Source of the DNA: Climacteris rufus
Taxonomy: Eukaryota > Chordata > Aves > Passeriformes > Climacteridae
Reading direction: 5' to 3'
NCBI GenBank assembly: GCA_013398175.1
Contig: VZRZ01001998.1
Coordinates: 1,672,811 to 1,736,810, forward strand
Length of the DNA: 64,000 bases
Part shown: positions 49,297 to 61,443 of the stretch, in pieces
Layout: each line of letters opens with the position of its first letter
How positions within the stretch are numbered: position 1 is the first letter of the stretch
Program-made: the position numbers and the translations under genes
The notes under the pieces: model-generated
Database searches by the model: none
What the model saw: only the letters and a program-made list of their open reading frames with translations
Told to the model about the DNA's origin: nothing

Positions 49297-52200
49297 CTAT
49301 TCTGGGGTGAAGAGATTGCCGAAGGTGAATTCTTACTGAGCACGAAAAGAGCTGTGACCTCAAGTCCTGGACTCAGTGGCAGGATCTGGATTACACTGCT
49401 GCCACTGCAGCCTGAAGCAATGCTATAGCATGGCTACTCATGGAGTAAATTACAACATGAATGTGCTGTAACCTTTTTCAAATATTCTATGGAACGTTTG
49501 GGATAGCTTAATCTAAAATCTGGTGGCATAGTTAGCAACAAAGACATTTGTATTTTTAGTGGCATTGGAATTCATCCATGATAGAGAGTAGAATAATGAA
49601 AGGTAATATGTGTACAGAAAAGGGTAGTGGAGAAAAAAAGCTACATTTATGCAAGGGACAAGGTCAAGCAACCGAAACCACTTCATGGAAGGGAAAAGCT
49701 ACCAAGGCATCCTCTCTTTATGATTTTATTATGCAGATTCTGTCTCGTCTTTTCTTCACCATTGAAAATAAAAAATAATTATTCAAAGATACCACCAAAG
49801 AAATTAATGCTGTCAAGAATCGATGGCATATCTTTGGAAAACTTGAAACACAATTGTATCCTTGTAGCATAAATTAGATTTTTTGAATAACCTAATCTCA
49901 TCACCTCAAAACTGGAACACATTATCTAAAGTTTTTAAGAGGTAAACCAAAACCTCTAGGGAAATAAAATCAATGAAAGCATAAAATCAGCTAAGAGTTA
50001 ACTTCAAATTTAAGCTTAGGAAGAGAAAAAATAATGTTAACAGTAAGTTTCCTGTTTCTTTTGTTAATGAGCATTGGTTAACTTAGTAATTCCTTGGAAT
50101 TTTATAGATCCAATGGCATCAGCGTTAATAACTTCTACATAAGTTGCATAAGTTTGCTTTTGTTCTACCCACAGAATATGCTGATTTAGTAGCTGGGGTT
50201 GTTGGTAGCTCAGGTTCTCTTTTGAAGTGCCTTTTTTTCCCTGATGCTGAATTGGAGGCTCTGAATTGAGTCCTGGCTTCAGTTCAGAGATCAGAAGCCA
50301 GAGGAACAGTAACAAGTACCATTTGGATTGGATGCAAAATGTGGTGTCTATTTACAGTGGGCAAAACTGAGCAGCATCAACTGGAAAGGGAGCAAAAGTG
50401 CCAGTGTTAAGTGATGTGTTGGTTTGATTTATATTGGATGAGAAAAATTGTGGTAGGTTTATTTTATTGAAAAATTAAGTACAATCACTAGAGTTTTAAA
50501 AAGGTATATATTGTTTTTCACTTATGGACAAATCATAAGACCGACTCGGTGCTACAAAATGTATAACCATAATTTTGTTCTTTTCTCAGTTTTCTTTTGG
50601 TGATTGCATGAATCACTAGTGTGTCATAAACTATGGTCTTAAAAGTGAGATTGAGATAATAAAAAGAAAAGCCTTAAAATATTTTCCTGGGATTAAAAGA
50701 TTGTTTGATTTACTTTTAGCTCATCTGAACTTGGTTGTATTGACAAGGTCAATATTTAAGTCATTTTTTCATACCATTATAATAACTGGCTGGGGAGAAG
50801 GTGGCAATTTCTTTCATTTCACCTTGAGCAGGGAATGGATGGAGACATAAAGTTAAATTTTTATAAAGTGATCCTCTCTACACAGTCATAGTTATCTTCC
50901 AGACTGGGAAAATCCACACAAAGAAACAATTAATGATTCATAATACAACCAAACATATAATTTTTTGCTGGGGTATTTACCTTCTGCCCCTTTTTTTAAT
51001 GGGAACCAAAGAGTCCGTAAAACTCTTCATAAGCAAACAAGCTGTTTAATTGTGGTTAAAAAAGCTTCTGGACTAGATAAAGTTGTTGAATGGTCTTACA
51101 AACTATGTATTCATATTCTGTAAGTCCAGAATGCCTAGGAAGCATCCAAAAAGCTGTATGTGCAGGGAAAAACTTTCTGAGGGAAGTTTAGTCCTTCTTT
51201 GTAGTGGTATCTTACAGCAATGAATATTTATTTGTACAGGAAAGTCTGTGAAAATTTAAATATAGAAAAAATTTACCAGTATTTTTTGACATTATCTGAG
51301 CTGAAATTCTCTTACTTATCATCCCTATCCCCTTTGATATTCTTCCTTCTATAGTATGAAAATTAAAGTTGTTTAACTCAGGAGCCTGAGGGCTGCTCCA
51401 TGTTCACCCAGAAACAGAGCCCAAACAAGATTTAAAACCTTCCAATAATTTCGAAATAAAAGACCTGGCAAAAGGGTTAACTCTGTTAAGAAACAAGACT
51501 ATGAGAAAATAGTCAGACTGAAATGTAGCTGTTACCATCAAACACTACATGTGCTTTTTGCAGAATAAATGGGTTTACTTAGTACATAGTCCTCACCTCT
51601 TGGAAACTAAGGAGAAAAAGCAGCAATTCTGCTAAAATCCAACTCTTCCCGTCTTGTTTTCAGGTGTTAGGAAAAAAACCAAAAACCAAACAACAAAACA
51701 CATTCCCTAAACTGATTGACTTTCATCAAGAGCTCTTTCAATGTCACAGAAGTAGATTTCATTGGTGTTGACAGCCTGGCTTAATGCTGAACTTGTATTG
51801 AAACCCTACCAACAGGAAAAAGACTGCTGAGTTGAACATAATGGTCATATTAGGGTTTTTTGCAGTGCCTGTCTCTGTGGTGGGTGTGATTTCCTCTATT
51901 TTGACCCCAAGAAGCTTTTACAGCAGCTCATTTAAAGTCCATGTCTCCGAAAGGAAAACAGTGGAAATACAAAAAGCAAAATGATCAACTGCACTTTTAT
52001 TTCGAGTGGCCCTCCCACCGTCCATGAGCTCTGCAGGGAGCAGGAGATGGGAAATCAGTGTTGCCCTTAAAACAGAGGAAATGTCTTTTCTAACATAATA
52101 TACGTGAAACTCTTCAGCATTCTCACTCTCAGTAAACGACTCGAAGGCAGTAGGTGCAAATTCTAACGATGCAGAGAGAGCTTCTAAATGTCTGCCCTCT

Positions 52201-52767
52201 TCAAGCTTCCCGTGCTTGTGTTGTCTTTTGCTGTGCACTGAACATTATGTGGCCTCCTAAGGGGCTGTGAATAATGCATCCATCAGCAACTTTCGCATCT
52301 TCTGAGACTCTTCCCGTTTTCTAAGCAGTTTGGTTCAAGGGTGTAATTGAAACCATGCACTGAACTTGTACTTTTATATTGGCCACTCCAAAAGTCTGGT
52401 CCCAGACTGAATGAGCTCTTCTATGTGTTGTATCATCTTTTCCTACACAGTCTTTGGAAAATCCATAGAAATAGTCCAACACCTCAGCTGAAGCCATGAC
52501 CATTCACTGGTATTCTTCTCTTTGTAGTCAATCAGCAATATCTGGTCCTGCAAACCTGGGGGAGGGACTATGCTGTCTCCTTCATGTCTTTGGAGTATTT
52601 CCTGGATAAAATTGAAGAAGGGCTACAGTCCTTTATTCTGTTTCCTTTTCTCCAAAGTCTGGTCAAGAGCAAGTTGCCAGTCAATGAATCTGCTCTCTAT
52701 ACACAGCCTCTATGCGCTTGAAGTTCACATGGGGGTGGCATCCCCTTAGTGTGTGATATGGAGAGTT
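49297..52767. other. 3.5 kb of non-coding sequence, no gene seen
   Basis: AT-rich DNA with a short A/C-rich run at 51671-51699. The 106-codon minus-strand frame at 51918-52238 has no recognised motif. No repeats recognised. Confidence 0.5.
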
Positions 52768-52833
52768 ATCATAGAATATCCTGAATTAGGAGGGATCTAC
52801 AAGGATCATCAAAGTTCAGCTCCTGGACAGAAA
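52768..52833 (-). mobile_element. CR1 LINE 3'-end fragment
   Basis: TATCATAGAATATCCTGAAT, TAGGAGGGATCTACAAGG, ATCATCAAAGTTCAGCTCC follows the minus-strand CR1 3' end (ATCATAGAAT..GGAAGGGACC..AAGGATCAT..AGTCCAACTCCTGG). An old, short copy. Confidence 0.78.
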
Positions 52834-53229
52834 GTCCAAGAACTGTCCATCAAATCCACCTTCATAGCCAAAAAGGAAACACTAACAGTTCCACCTTTGC
52901 CTCCCACCCTCCTTAAACAATTGTGGTCTGGAAAGAGAAGAACAAACCCAAACCTCTGTGGAATGGTAACAACATGGGAAAACTTCACAATTTATTCATG
53001 TCAGCTGGGTAATATTTATATTTGAGTTTGCTCCAATTTTTGCTGAAGAAGCAGAACTAAGTTATGCTTTTGTCCTTAGCTATGAGTTTTTGAGAGTGTG
53101 ACTCAGGCATGGTAGGGAACCGTGTTTAGTATTCAACTTTGATGATGATGTGTGCAAATCTGTTCCCTTAACACCTTTTTAGATTTTTATTTTAATTTTT
53201 TTTCCCCTAGTTCATACAGATGTAAACTT
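52834..53229. other. Non-coding sequence, no gene seen
   Basis: May contain the faded continuation of the CR1 fragment. A 90-codon frame at 52753-53025 starts inside the CR1 fragment and is not a gene. Confidence 0.45.
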
Positions 53230-53490
53230 GTCAAGTGGGATGGTTCAAATAGTGTGGCGAAATACAGTTAATTGTTTAAAAATACTTTTAAAATGCTGCA
53301 ATTTGTTACAAATAAGTTGAATTATAAACAGCAAAATTAAGCTTGCTACTAATTTCTCTTGTGTTCCTCCCAGTTGGCAAAAATAGAAAATGGCTAGTCA
53401 GCTTTCCCATTGTTTACATAGTTTTGAGTTTTTAATTAACATAATCTGCTTATTGCAATGTAGCTCTTAATTGCAGCCAGTTGAAGGAGA
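53230..53490. promoter_or_regulatory. Possible conserved non-coding stretch
   Basis: Repeat-free AT-rich DNA with TTTTTAATTAACATAATC near 53428 and a forkhead-like TTGTTTACATAG near 53411. Inference from motif texture only. Confidence 0.2.
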
Positions 53491-55724
53491 GGGGTACAAA
53501 TTGCTGTTTATGTAGTAGAAGAAGGAGCCAAATAATTAGGGAAACTGTTTCCCATATAGAAAGTGACAATATTTTCTTTCTTTACATGGAAACATAAATA
53601 AATCTGTGACCAACTGTTTAGACACCATTTAAAAAGCACTGTAGCAAGGCGAAGGACTTCAATACATTCAAATTGGTTCATTTCCCCATCAACTTGCCTG
53701 AACACATTTTTCTTTTTAAAGAAAATGAATCTTTTGTTAAAAAGAACTCCATGCTCAGTTTTGGGGGTTTAGGAGAGGGTCTGTGAAGTCTTGCTGAACA
53801 GTCACAGGACTCTTCTGCAGCACAGGTGTGGAGGTGTTGTAACACCAACTCTGGGCTTTAGGTATCTGAGGCTTGATGGAGTTTCTCTGAGTTTTTTTAA
53901 GAATGAGTGTAAGGATCTGTGAGTGTTCCAAGACTATTTTAGTCTCTTAATTATTTGAAATTAAAGTGATGAGTGTTTAGGCACTGAGTATTTCTATTTA
54001 TTTTCCTCAAAAATGATAGGGTTTTAGCAAGGAAAAAATAAATGAATGGTTTTGGCAAATATTCGTATGATATACCTATCTCTAAGCACGCTTCATTATA
54101 ATATATAACTCCGCAGGGGAATCTTAGGCAAAGAACCATTAATTTTGACTTTTCCTGCAAACCTAAGCAACAGAACCAAACCTAATTACAGAAATGAGTT
54201 TTGTCCCAGCCATATAATCCACTATGCAAGTTTTACTGTTCTTCACACTTCCAGCCAGATATGGTAAAGTTTATTAAGTATTCTAATCTCATAAAATAAA
54301 AAGGAACAGAGAGGGATGCTGTTAAGATGACTTGGTTCTCTTTAAACACAGCAAGCTTTACTTTATGCTAGAATGAACAATGATTAAGAAGGTTTGACTG
54401 TATTATTAGGAATCTTTAATTGCAAAACGAGAAGCAGCTATGTATTTTGTAAAAAGTAATGAAAATCATTTGCAGTAACAAATTAAATATATTCATGAGC
54501 AAAAGTTCCAAATATTTTATCTGTTGACCTTTACCATACACTGCAAAATTGGTGCTATTTTATAACTTTAAAAACCACAGTGCTGGAATGTGTGGGCCAG
54601 ATTCTGATTTCACTTGCATCTAATGTAGTTTGGAACTCTGGAAACAACTCTTGGCAATTCTGACAGCTAAGTGGAGGCATCTCTGTGGCTCAAAGATTGC
54701 CCTTATGCCCACAATAATACTAATTTCTGAAATTAACAACAAGGGCAATGATCTATTTCCAATTACACACTCCATGTGCTTTTCTAGGCTTGGCACCTGA
54801 GTCAAGGAAATGGGTGATGAATTGATGGCAGAATTAAATGGCTCCTTGTAAGTAAAATTTATACTTTGAGTCTTCCAAATCATGGTTACCATGATAATTC
54901 ATTTTAATTTTTTTTAATATTGTCAGATATGTTTTTATTTCCCTAACAGGTACAGTAGACAACATGGTTATTGTCCTAAGGTACATCTAAACATATTTAG
55001 TGCAGATATGGGCATCACAATACTATTATTCTCCCCTCCTGGTTTCAGAAAAATAAAGAAACCCAACTTTGTAATATATTGAAAAAGTTAAAAGAATAAC
55101 ATAGGTTCAGTGTTCCCAGCACAGAGCCTGAAACTGAGATCAAAATCCAGATTTGTAGCATAATGAAGAAGTTAGATCCTGTATCTGAGTTTGGTGAGTA
55201 GTTCAAAATGTTTGTTCATGTAGCTAGAACATATGTGCATGACACATTAATAAGAGAAACTGTGTCCTTGAAATCCTAAAATAGTCCTTTCTAACATCTG
55301 ATACATCCTTTCTTCAAACAACATTCCCAGACTCAACAGTATTGTAATATAAAGTAATATATGGTGTGCATCCACAAGCACCTGTTGCACGAAAAAGGCT
55401 CTGTCTGTGTCCAAGATGACAAAGAGAGGGTCTGCAGGTTTGGTAAGAGCCAACAAATAGGTGAGAGGAAAATCAATTAAGGGTTATTAAATGCCAAGCC
55501 ATCTCCTCTGTGTCTGGAAGCCTGACTTGCAAAGTATTTGTGGCTCTGAGAATAATTATTTCATGTTTGGCCTGTACATATTTTTGCTGGGAGGTCAGAA
55601 CATGTTAAGGAGTAGTTGAAGTTGTCACACATGAATAAGAGAATACAACTTTAATGAATGTTGTCTCTTTCTCAGCTTGCACTGAGAATTTGTTGCAAAT
55701 GCTCTCCTAAAAATAATAATAATT
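53491..55724. other. Non-coding AT-rich sequence, no gene seen
   Basis: Frames of 65-90 codons on the minus strand only, with no recognised motif. No transposon recognised. Confidence 0.5.
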
Positions 55725-55738
55725 AAAAAAAAAAAAAA
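55725..55738. repeat. Poly-A tract (A14) after AAT repeats
   Basis: AATAATAATAATT followed by A14. Read directly. Confidence 0.85.
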
Positions 55739-56029
55739 GGGCTGTAAGTCTAGAGTGCTGTTCCAAAACAGCATATTTAAATTTGTTTTCCTTATTTCTT
55801 ATGTTCTCCTAAAAATAATTTTGGACAGGTGTCACAAAGAGAAGAATATTTAATCAGGACATAAAGTTTTATACCCCAATTTTTCTTTAGTTCAAACTCT
55901 GTCATGGAAGGAGCCTCAACTGCTGCTAAGAACCTGCAGATGTGTCTTACAAGCAAGCCAAAATCTGAACCTTTACATATTTCTAATATTCGCTGTTTCC
56001 TCAATGATTTTCCACCTTTTCTTCCTACA
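55739..56029. other. Non-coding sequence, no gene seen
   Basis: The phrase CTCCTAAAAATAAT occurs at about 55703 and again at about 55806, a short dispersed repeat. Nothing else noted. Confidence 0.45.
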
Positions 56030-56345
56030 GTTTGTTATGCCAAGCTCGTTACTGCCATCACACTGGGAAGCTCAACACTTCCTTCTTTTGCTGCATTCCA
56101 TGGAGCAGTCCCAAGGAAGGGCTGCAGGTGTGAGATGTTGCTCTGGCTGCATTTCAGACCCGGCTGGTGCTGGCGCTGCGCTGCCCTCGCGCTCGGGATG
56201 CAGAGTGTTCCAGAGTCCAGCAGGAAGCCCTGAAGAAAAATTGCTCCTGCAGACTTGGGTGTTTCTGATCCTGCCACGCTGAGGCCAAGTGATTTCCACT
56301 TTGAGAAAACTTTTCTGCTGCTGTTGGCTCTACAGCGCTTGGCAT
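56030..56345. other. GC-rich patch with a CpG cluster
   Basis: About 300 bases of higher GC, with CpGs concentrated at 56158-56200 (CCCGG, GGCGCTGCGC, CTCGCGCTCGGG). Five overlapping frames on both strands are open here because stop codons are scarce, so no one frame is favoured. Too small for a typical promoter CpG island; it might be a small regulatory CpG cluster, an unassigned repeat or an exon of an unknown transcript. Confidence 0.4.
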
Positions 56346-59300
56346 GGTGCTGTTAATAAAGCAGCTGTCATCTGTGACAGAACACTGGGGTCTGTGGTAA
56401 GATTTAACTCAGTCTGACGCTGCTGAAGAATGTCCTGATGAATTGTGTTCAGTAGTTCAGCAGAAGATAATAGATCCTGAAAAAAACCCTAAAATGACCA
56501 CTAATGCTGTTTTTCAGGAGAAGCAGCTCTCTTATTTACAGGATATGAAAAAGGATGATAGAGTGCTTTTAGACAGAAAGCGAAACAACTCTTAAAACAT
56601 CCTAATGCCGTCAGAATACTATCTTGCCCCCCTCTTTCTGCTTCTTTATGATTCCAATCTCTTTTGTGTGAAAATGCTACAATGAAATACATTATCCCTT
56701 TTATTGAAAGGAGAGAGGTAGAACACTTACCAAGCAATTTAAGAAATGCAAGTGAACCTAATCACTCCCGAAATCAAAAGAAGTAAAGAGAAAATTCTTT
56801 TTTCCCCTTCTTTTCCCTGGTAATGAATGTGAATACTTAGTTTTGGACTCCTTTCACCATTCTGTCTCAATAAATGAGCATAGGCAGGGAATAGATCTTC
56901 CCATTGCTACACTGCTCCCAGCTTAGAGCTGCTGCTCCTTTATCCTCTGCTCCATTTCTCTGGTGCATCACCAATTTTTTAAGTGGGATTGCAAGAGTGA
57001 TTATCAATTGGTTCAGTTCTCAGAACAGTTCTTCTGCTGCTATGCTAATGAAAAAGTAAGCATGAGGAGGAAAAAGGGCTTGCATTTTATGGGAGTCGAT
57101 GTTCTTGATATCAACAGAATTCCTTCAGTTTTGTCTCAGATTTTCCTGTCTGCATAAATGGGTCATTCAGCCTTTTGCACAACAAATTCTTGGGATCATG
57201 ACTGCTCTTCTGCCCACAGGGTAATTGGTGGCTTAACAATCAACTGGTTAGAGACAGGGTAATTTAAGCAGGTCATGACTGCTTGTAAATCAGCATGGTT
57301 GAATACCTTGTTTAAGTGAAGATAAGGAACGCACAGGATGTTTGAAGTCTGAACAAGGCATGGGCTTTTGTAGTCCTGTTAGTGCTAGAATCCTCCTGGC
57401 GGGTACTCACAAGCAGAAAATTTAAACAAAGACTGTGAAAAAGTACAAAGTTGCAATATCTTCCTCCGCTAGACCTTGTTCGTGTGGAAGGGTTTTTAGT
57501 TCTGCTGACTTTGTGGTGAGCAAGTGACAGCCACCAGTAGCCACCTTGCAGATGGTAAGGAGGTAGCAAGGTGGTGCATCAGTCAGTTCATATTGTTTTG
57601 CATACTCAGGAACCTGTGAAAACTGGTGTAAACCACAGCACTGACAGTTTAGAGCAGATTAAGCAGCATTTGTACAATAGATTATGAGACAACCTTTTAG
57701 CAGTTTGCTACTGAGAAGGAAGCTATTTGTGCATGTGCACAATATGCTGTATTTGATTAATTTAAATTGCTAAAGAATCAACATATGGAACATTTTTTTT
57801 ATATATCCCAAATCAAGGGACCAATTGAGATTCTGATAAGATTTTCTCAAAAACTCAAGGGATAAAGGAAATAGTTACTCGTTACATTGTCATCTTTTCA
57901 ACTCGGATGGATTCTAATGGAGAATAGGAACATCCAGAAACATTTTGTTTTATTTTCACTTTTAACATGTCTTGGAAATAAACAAGCTCTATGAATAAAT
58001 ATACCTGTTGAAACAATGAAATAGACTGAGGATGTTCCTCCCCTTGCAGTACAGCAGCTGCAAAATTATGACACAACCACAGGGACACAGTTCCCCCCCA
58101 TGGAGCACATTTGCAGCAAGACATTAAAAGTAAGAATAAGATAAAATGTTATTATAGGGCCATGGATCTTCAGTTACCTAAAAGGAAAGAATATAGGTGT
58201 CAGACATGACAAAGTGCTAAGCTATCCCAGCCTATGCAAAGCTCAGTAAAAAAACAGTGAAAAACAGCTTTATCAGATCTTCTCCCAACTTAAGAGGGAG
58301 AGGGAGAGCAGGTGACCTTTAGAATCAACAGAACTATAAAGGCTGTCAGGTTCCCTAACAAAGCAAAGCTTGGATGACAACTGTGAGACATTCTCTATGA
58401 AAATAGGAATTTCACTTAAAATTTTAAAAAAATTGTTTTCAAGCACCAAATCTCCTTGCCAGGAAGTATCATGGTGTCATATTTTATTACCTAGTTTTAA
58501 GTCTTAATACAGAGGTTCTGGGATGAAAGTGTTCAGACACAATTATCTATGGAGGCCCCAGTGATGCAGCTGGAATGGTGGGATTCAGATCTTCCTGCAG
58601 ACCAGTTGTACCAGTGTGCCCTGGTGACACTGGACACTGCTGCTCATGGCATGTCTGGTGACAGACTGGCCTGGATGATACAAAACACTCAGCACGATTT
58701 GCCGTGCAATTTTTTTTCTATGCTACTCAGTGATGACAATAATAATAATTGATGCTTTCCTTCTGCAGTTTGTGTCAATCATTCTTTTTCCCCCTGTACC
58801 CTTTGTTTTCCTTCCTCTTTCAGTCTCCTGTAGTGTGAAGACCTTTCTACCACGTTTTACTGCAGGAGTACAGCAAGTCAGTCCAATGCATCCCTCATCA
58901 CCAAATCAGTGGTAAGTCTCCTAGAATCAGTGATCTTTCAGTTTTGAACAAAGTTTTAAAATATTTAGTCTGAAGCTTCACCCAACACTTGTGCCACATT
59001 GTGTTGTCAGTCAGAGTTAGAAGTAGAGCAATCCACTGATGTAAATAATTTGAAAGTAAACTGACAATTTCTGTCTGTTTGGATTTCTTTTGTTTTCCTA
59101 CCCATGAATCATTCAGGAACTGACTGAATATTCTCAGAGCACACCTCATTTTTTCTCAGACAGTATTTTTTTGCAAGCTTCTCTTTCTGCCTTCTGCTCA
59201 GAGGTGCCTCAGTACCATTTGGTGTGGTTTCAGTGAAAAAGTGGAAACGATTGGATCACATAACTTTCCTTCTCTCTCCTCTAAAACTATGCTTACAAAG

Positions 59301-59889
59301 GGGATTCTCTGCCAGTGATTTTGAGTAGCTTATCAAGAGACTCATCTAATCTAAAAACTCTCCAGTGAGAGGGATTTTATATTGCTGCTGTCTGAGAAGA
59401 ACTGATGCTCAAAATCCATGTTTGGTTGTTTTATTTACATCTGTCTGGCAGCCCACTGAAGGAAATGTATTTGGGTGTAATTCTTCAGCCATTTTTGGAT
59501 CCAAAATAAGACCTTAGACAAAGGAAAATGCACTTTTTTGGGGCTCATGAACATAAATAGTCTCTGTCATAAGAAAATGAGCTTTCTTTACTTGTTCCTG
59601 TCCCTAGTATTAAATATCAGCTATGAAATGAACAAGGTTCCAGTCAAAGACTAATCTGAGGTGAAACCCAGTGTCAGACCATCTCCATCACTTAAAATAT
59701 TCAGAATAAACCAAGCTTGTCTGTGGCCATGGGGCAGTAAAATCTGTACTATGATCAGCTTGACTAAAAGATGACTTTTATATTAACTCCAGAAGTACAA
59801 GTTTTGCATTTATGTCTTCTATGTGCGTTTCAGATGCCATGGCTGGGATTAGATTTGAGGGTTGTTTTCTTTTTTCTTTTCATAAAAAT
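56346..59889. other. 3.5 kb of non-coding sequence, no gene seen
   Basis: Unique AT-rich sequence with open frames of 60-85 codons lacking motifs. The 58540-58720 piece has higher GC and a 67-codon frame, unassigned. Confidence 0.5.
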
Positions 59890-60250
59890 CCATGCTTTCT
59901 GGTCAATGAGATAAAGCAAATTGACACAAAATAAAAGCTAATTAAATAATGTGATTATAAATTGTTCATCCTCAGGGAATAGATTATTAAAAATGAAAAT
60001 AAATTATGTCAAGATGCAGTCTGAATAATAATAATAAATTATTGTATCTTTTGGCTGCCAGTAGCCAGCTACCAGCTGAGTCAAGATGCACTCATCTCCT
60101 GCCCATTGCCTTTGAACAGCAGTTATGGATTAAGTCTGACAGTGTGAAAATAAATGGGAGGGTGTAGCTGAAGCCAAGCATTTATCAGTCCCGGTTGTAC
60201 TCCATGCAAGGTAAGTCTGATACAATGTAATAAGATAATAAAAAGCTTAA
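59890..60250. promoter_or_regulatory. Possible conserved non-coding element
   Basis: Contains AGCTAATTAAATAATG near 59936, AATAGATTATTAAAAATG near 59979, a short (AAT)n at 60026-60040, then a GC-balanced stretch through CCAGCTACCAGCTGAGTC near 60065. No repeats or frames. Resembles vertebrate conserved non-coding DNA in texture, by inference only. Confidence 0.27.
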
Positions 60251-61349
60251 CACTGTCTTCAGGATGTCAAAATATGGATTTATGCCCTGTATCAATGCTA
60301 CTAGTCTTAACCTGATGAATTTTAAGCTATTTCAGGTCTTGGGCTTAGCATCCATAAGTCAAGGGTGCAGTAGGAATTATTTTCAGGTACCAAACTGAAT
60401 ACCTGTGCATACATATGGCAAGGGTATTCGAAACTGCTAGTTATCATAAAATGGAGGGAAGAACCAGAGAAAGCATTGGGTTAACAGGACTTCTCTCTCA
60501 TTATAGGTCATACTGTGCTTTGCAATCTCCAAATGATTTGTTTCCAGAAGTTTAGGAATTAAACCTGTGAATCCAGGAAGAGAGAGACCCACAATAAAGT
60601 AAAAGAACGTTTCCTTACCTTTTCTTTTTGCTCTTTTGAAATTGGAGATGTCTGTCATGAACTCTCTTTTCTCTGTTCTTCACTAGATTTAAAATGAGGA
60701 AACAGGATGCCATCATCAACAAGGTCATTGTCATTTAATATCCTGGTAACATCCCACCGTGTGGGTTTGGTGACTTTTTGTTGAAGAACCCAATGAATTT
60801 TCACAGCAAAGCACATGTGGGGCTCTCTGCTGCCAGTAACACTTCTCTCCAATGAGAAAAAATTAAACAATTGCAAGTGGGTTTTATGCCTGTGTGTAAT
60901 AAATACTATCAAGATATCAATCATGAGTTAAGGTAACCTTTTTGACTACATAGAAAGAATCCCTGTGGTGTCTCAATGACTGTTTATCATTCTTTTCAAG
61001 AGTGATTTTGATCTGAATCGATTCTTTTCTTGTGCTACTCTATTTTTATGCCCTAGTCCATCTTTAATATACACTATAGCACTATCTGTTCTTGAGAGTG
61101 CAAGGACTTTGATAAATGTACTCCAGTCATCACTGTTTTTTCATACCAGGTATCTATTGATTCTGATAATATCAACTTTCACAACTTGCATCATTTGTTA
61201 AAATTCCTCTGGTCAGTTTTAAAGGCCATCTATGTAGGTATACAAACAATTCAGTTCTTTCTCTGTAGTTCCTTTCAGGATTCTTTGTGGCTCCTTTGAT
61301 CAAGCACATCTGGTCTGTTCAGGAAGGACGTGCCCCAGTTACTCCAGCT
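60251..61349. other. Non-coding sequence, no gene seen
   Basis: Minus-strand frames of 73 and 89 codons (60437-60658, 60655-60924) have no recognised domains. Confidence 0.45.
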
Positions 61350-61443
61350 CTTCAATGAGGTACCACAGGACTGGACCCACAGCTCTCCCAGGTCAGGCCT
61401 TTATACTGAGCACAGAGAAATGGAGTAAGTAGGTGATATTCCT
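61350..61443 (-). mobile_element. Diverged CR1 LINE fragment
   Basis: The sequence passes through ACCACAGGACTGGACCC, ACAGCTCTCCCAGGTCAGGC and CTGAGCACAGAGAAATGG, then AGGTGATATTCCT. This is the minus-strand order of the CR1 3' region that normally reads GAGCTGGAC..ACTCCAGGTG..CTCACC..GCAGAG..TCACCTCCCT. The same family region borders the fragment at 23150-23216. Identification is from memory of the consensus. Confidence 0.5.
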
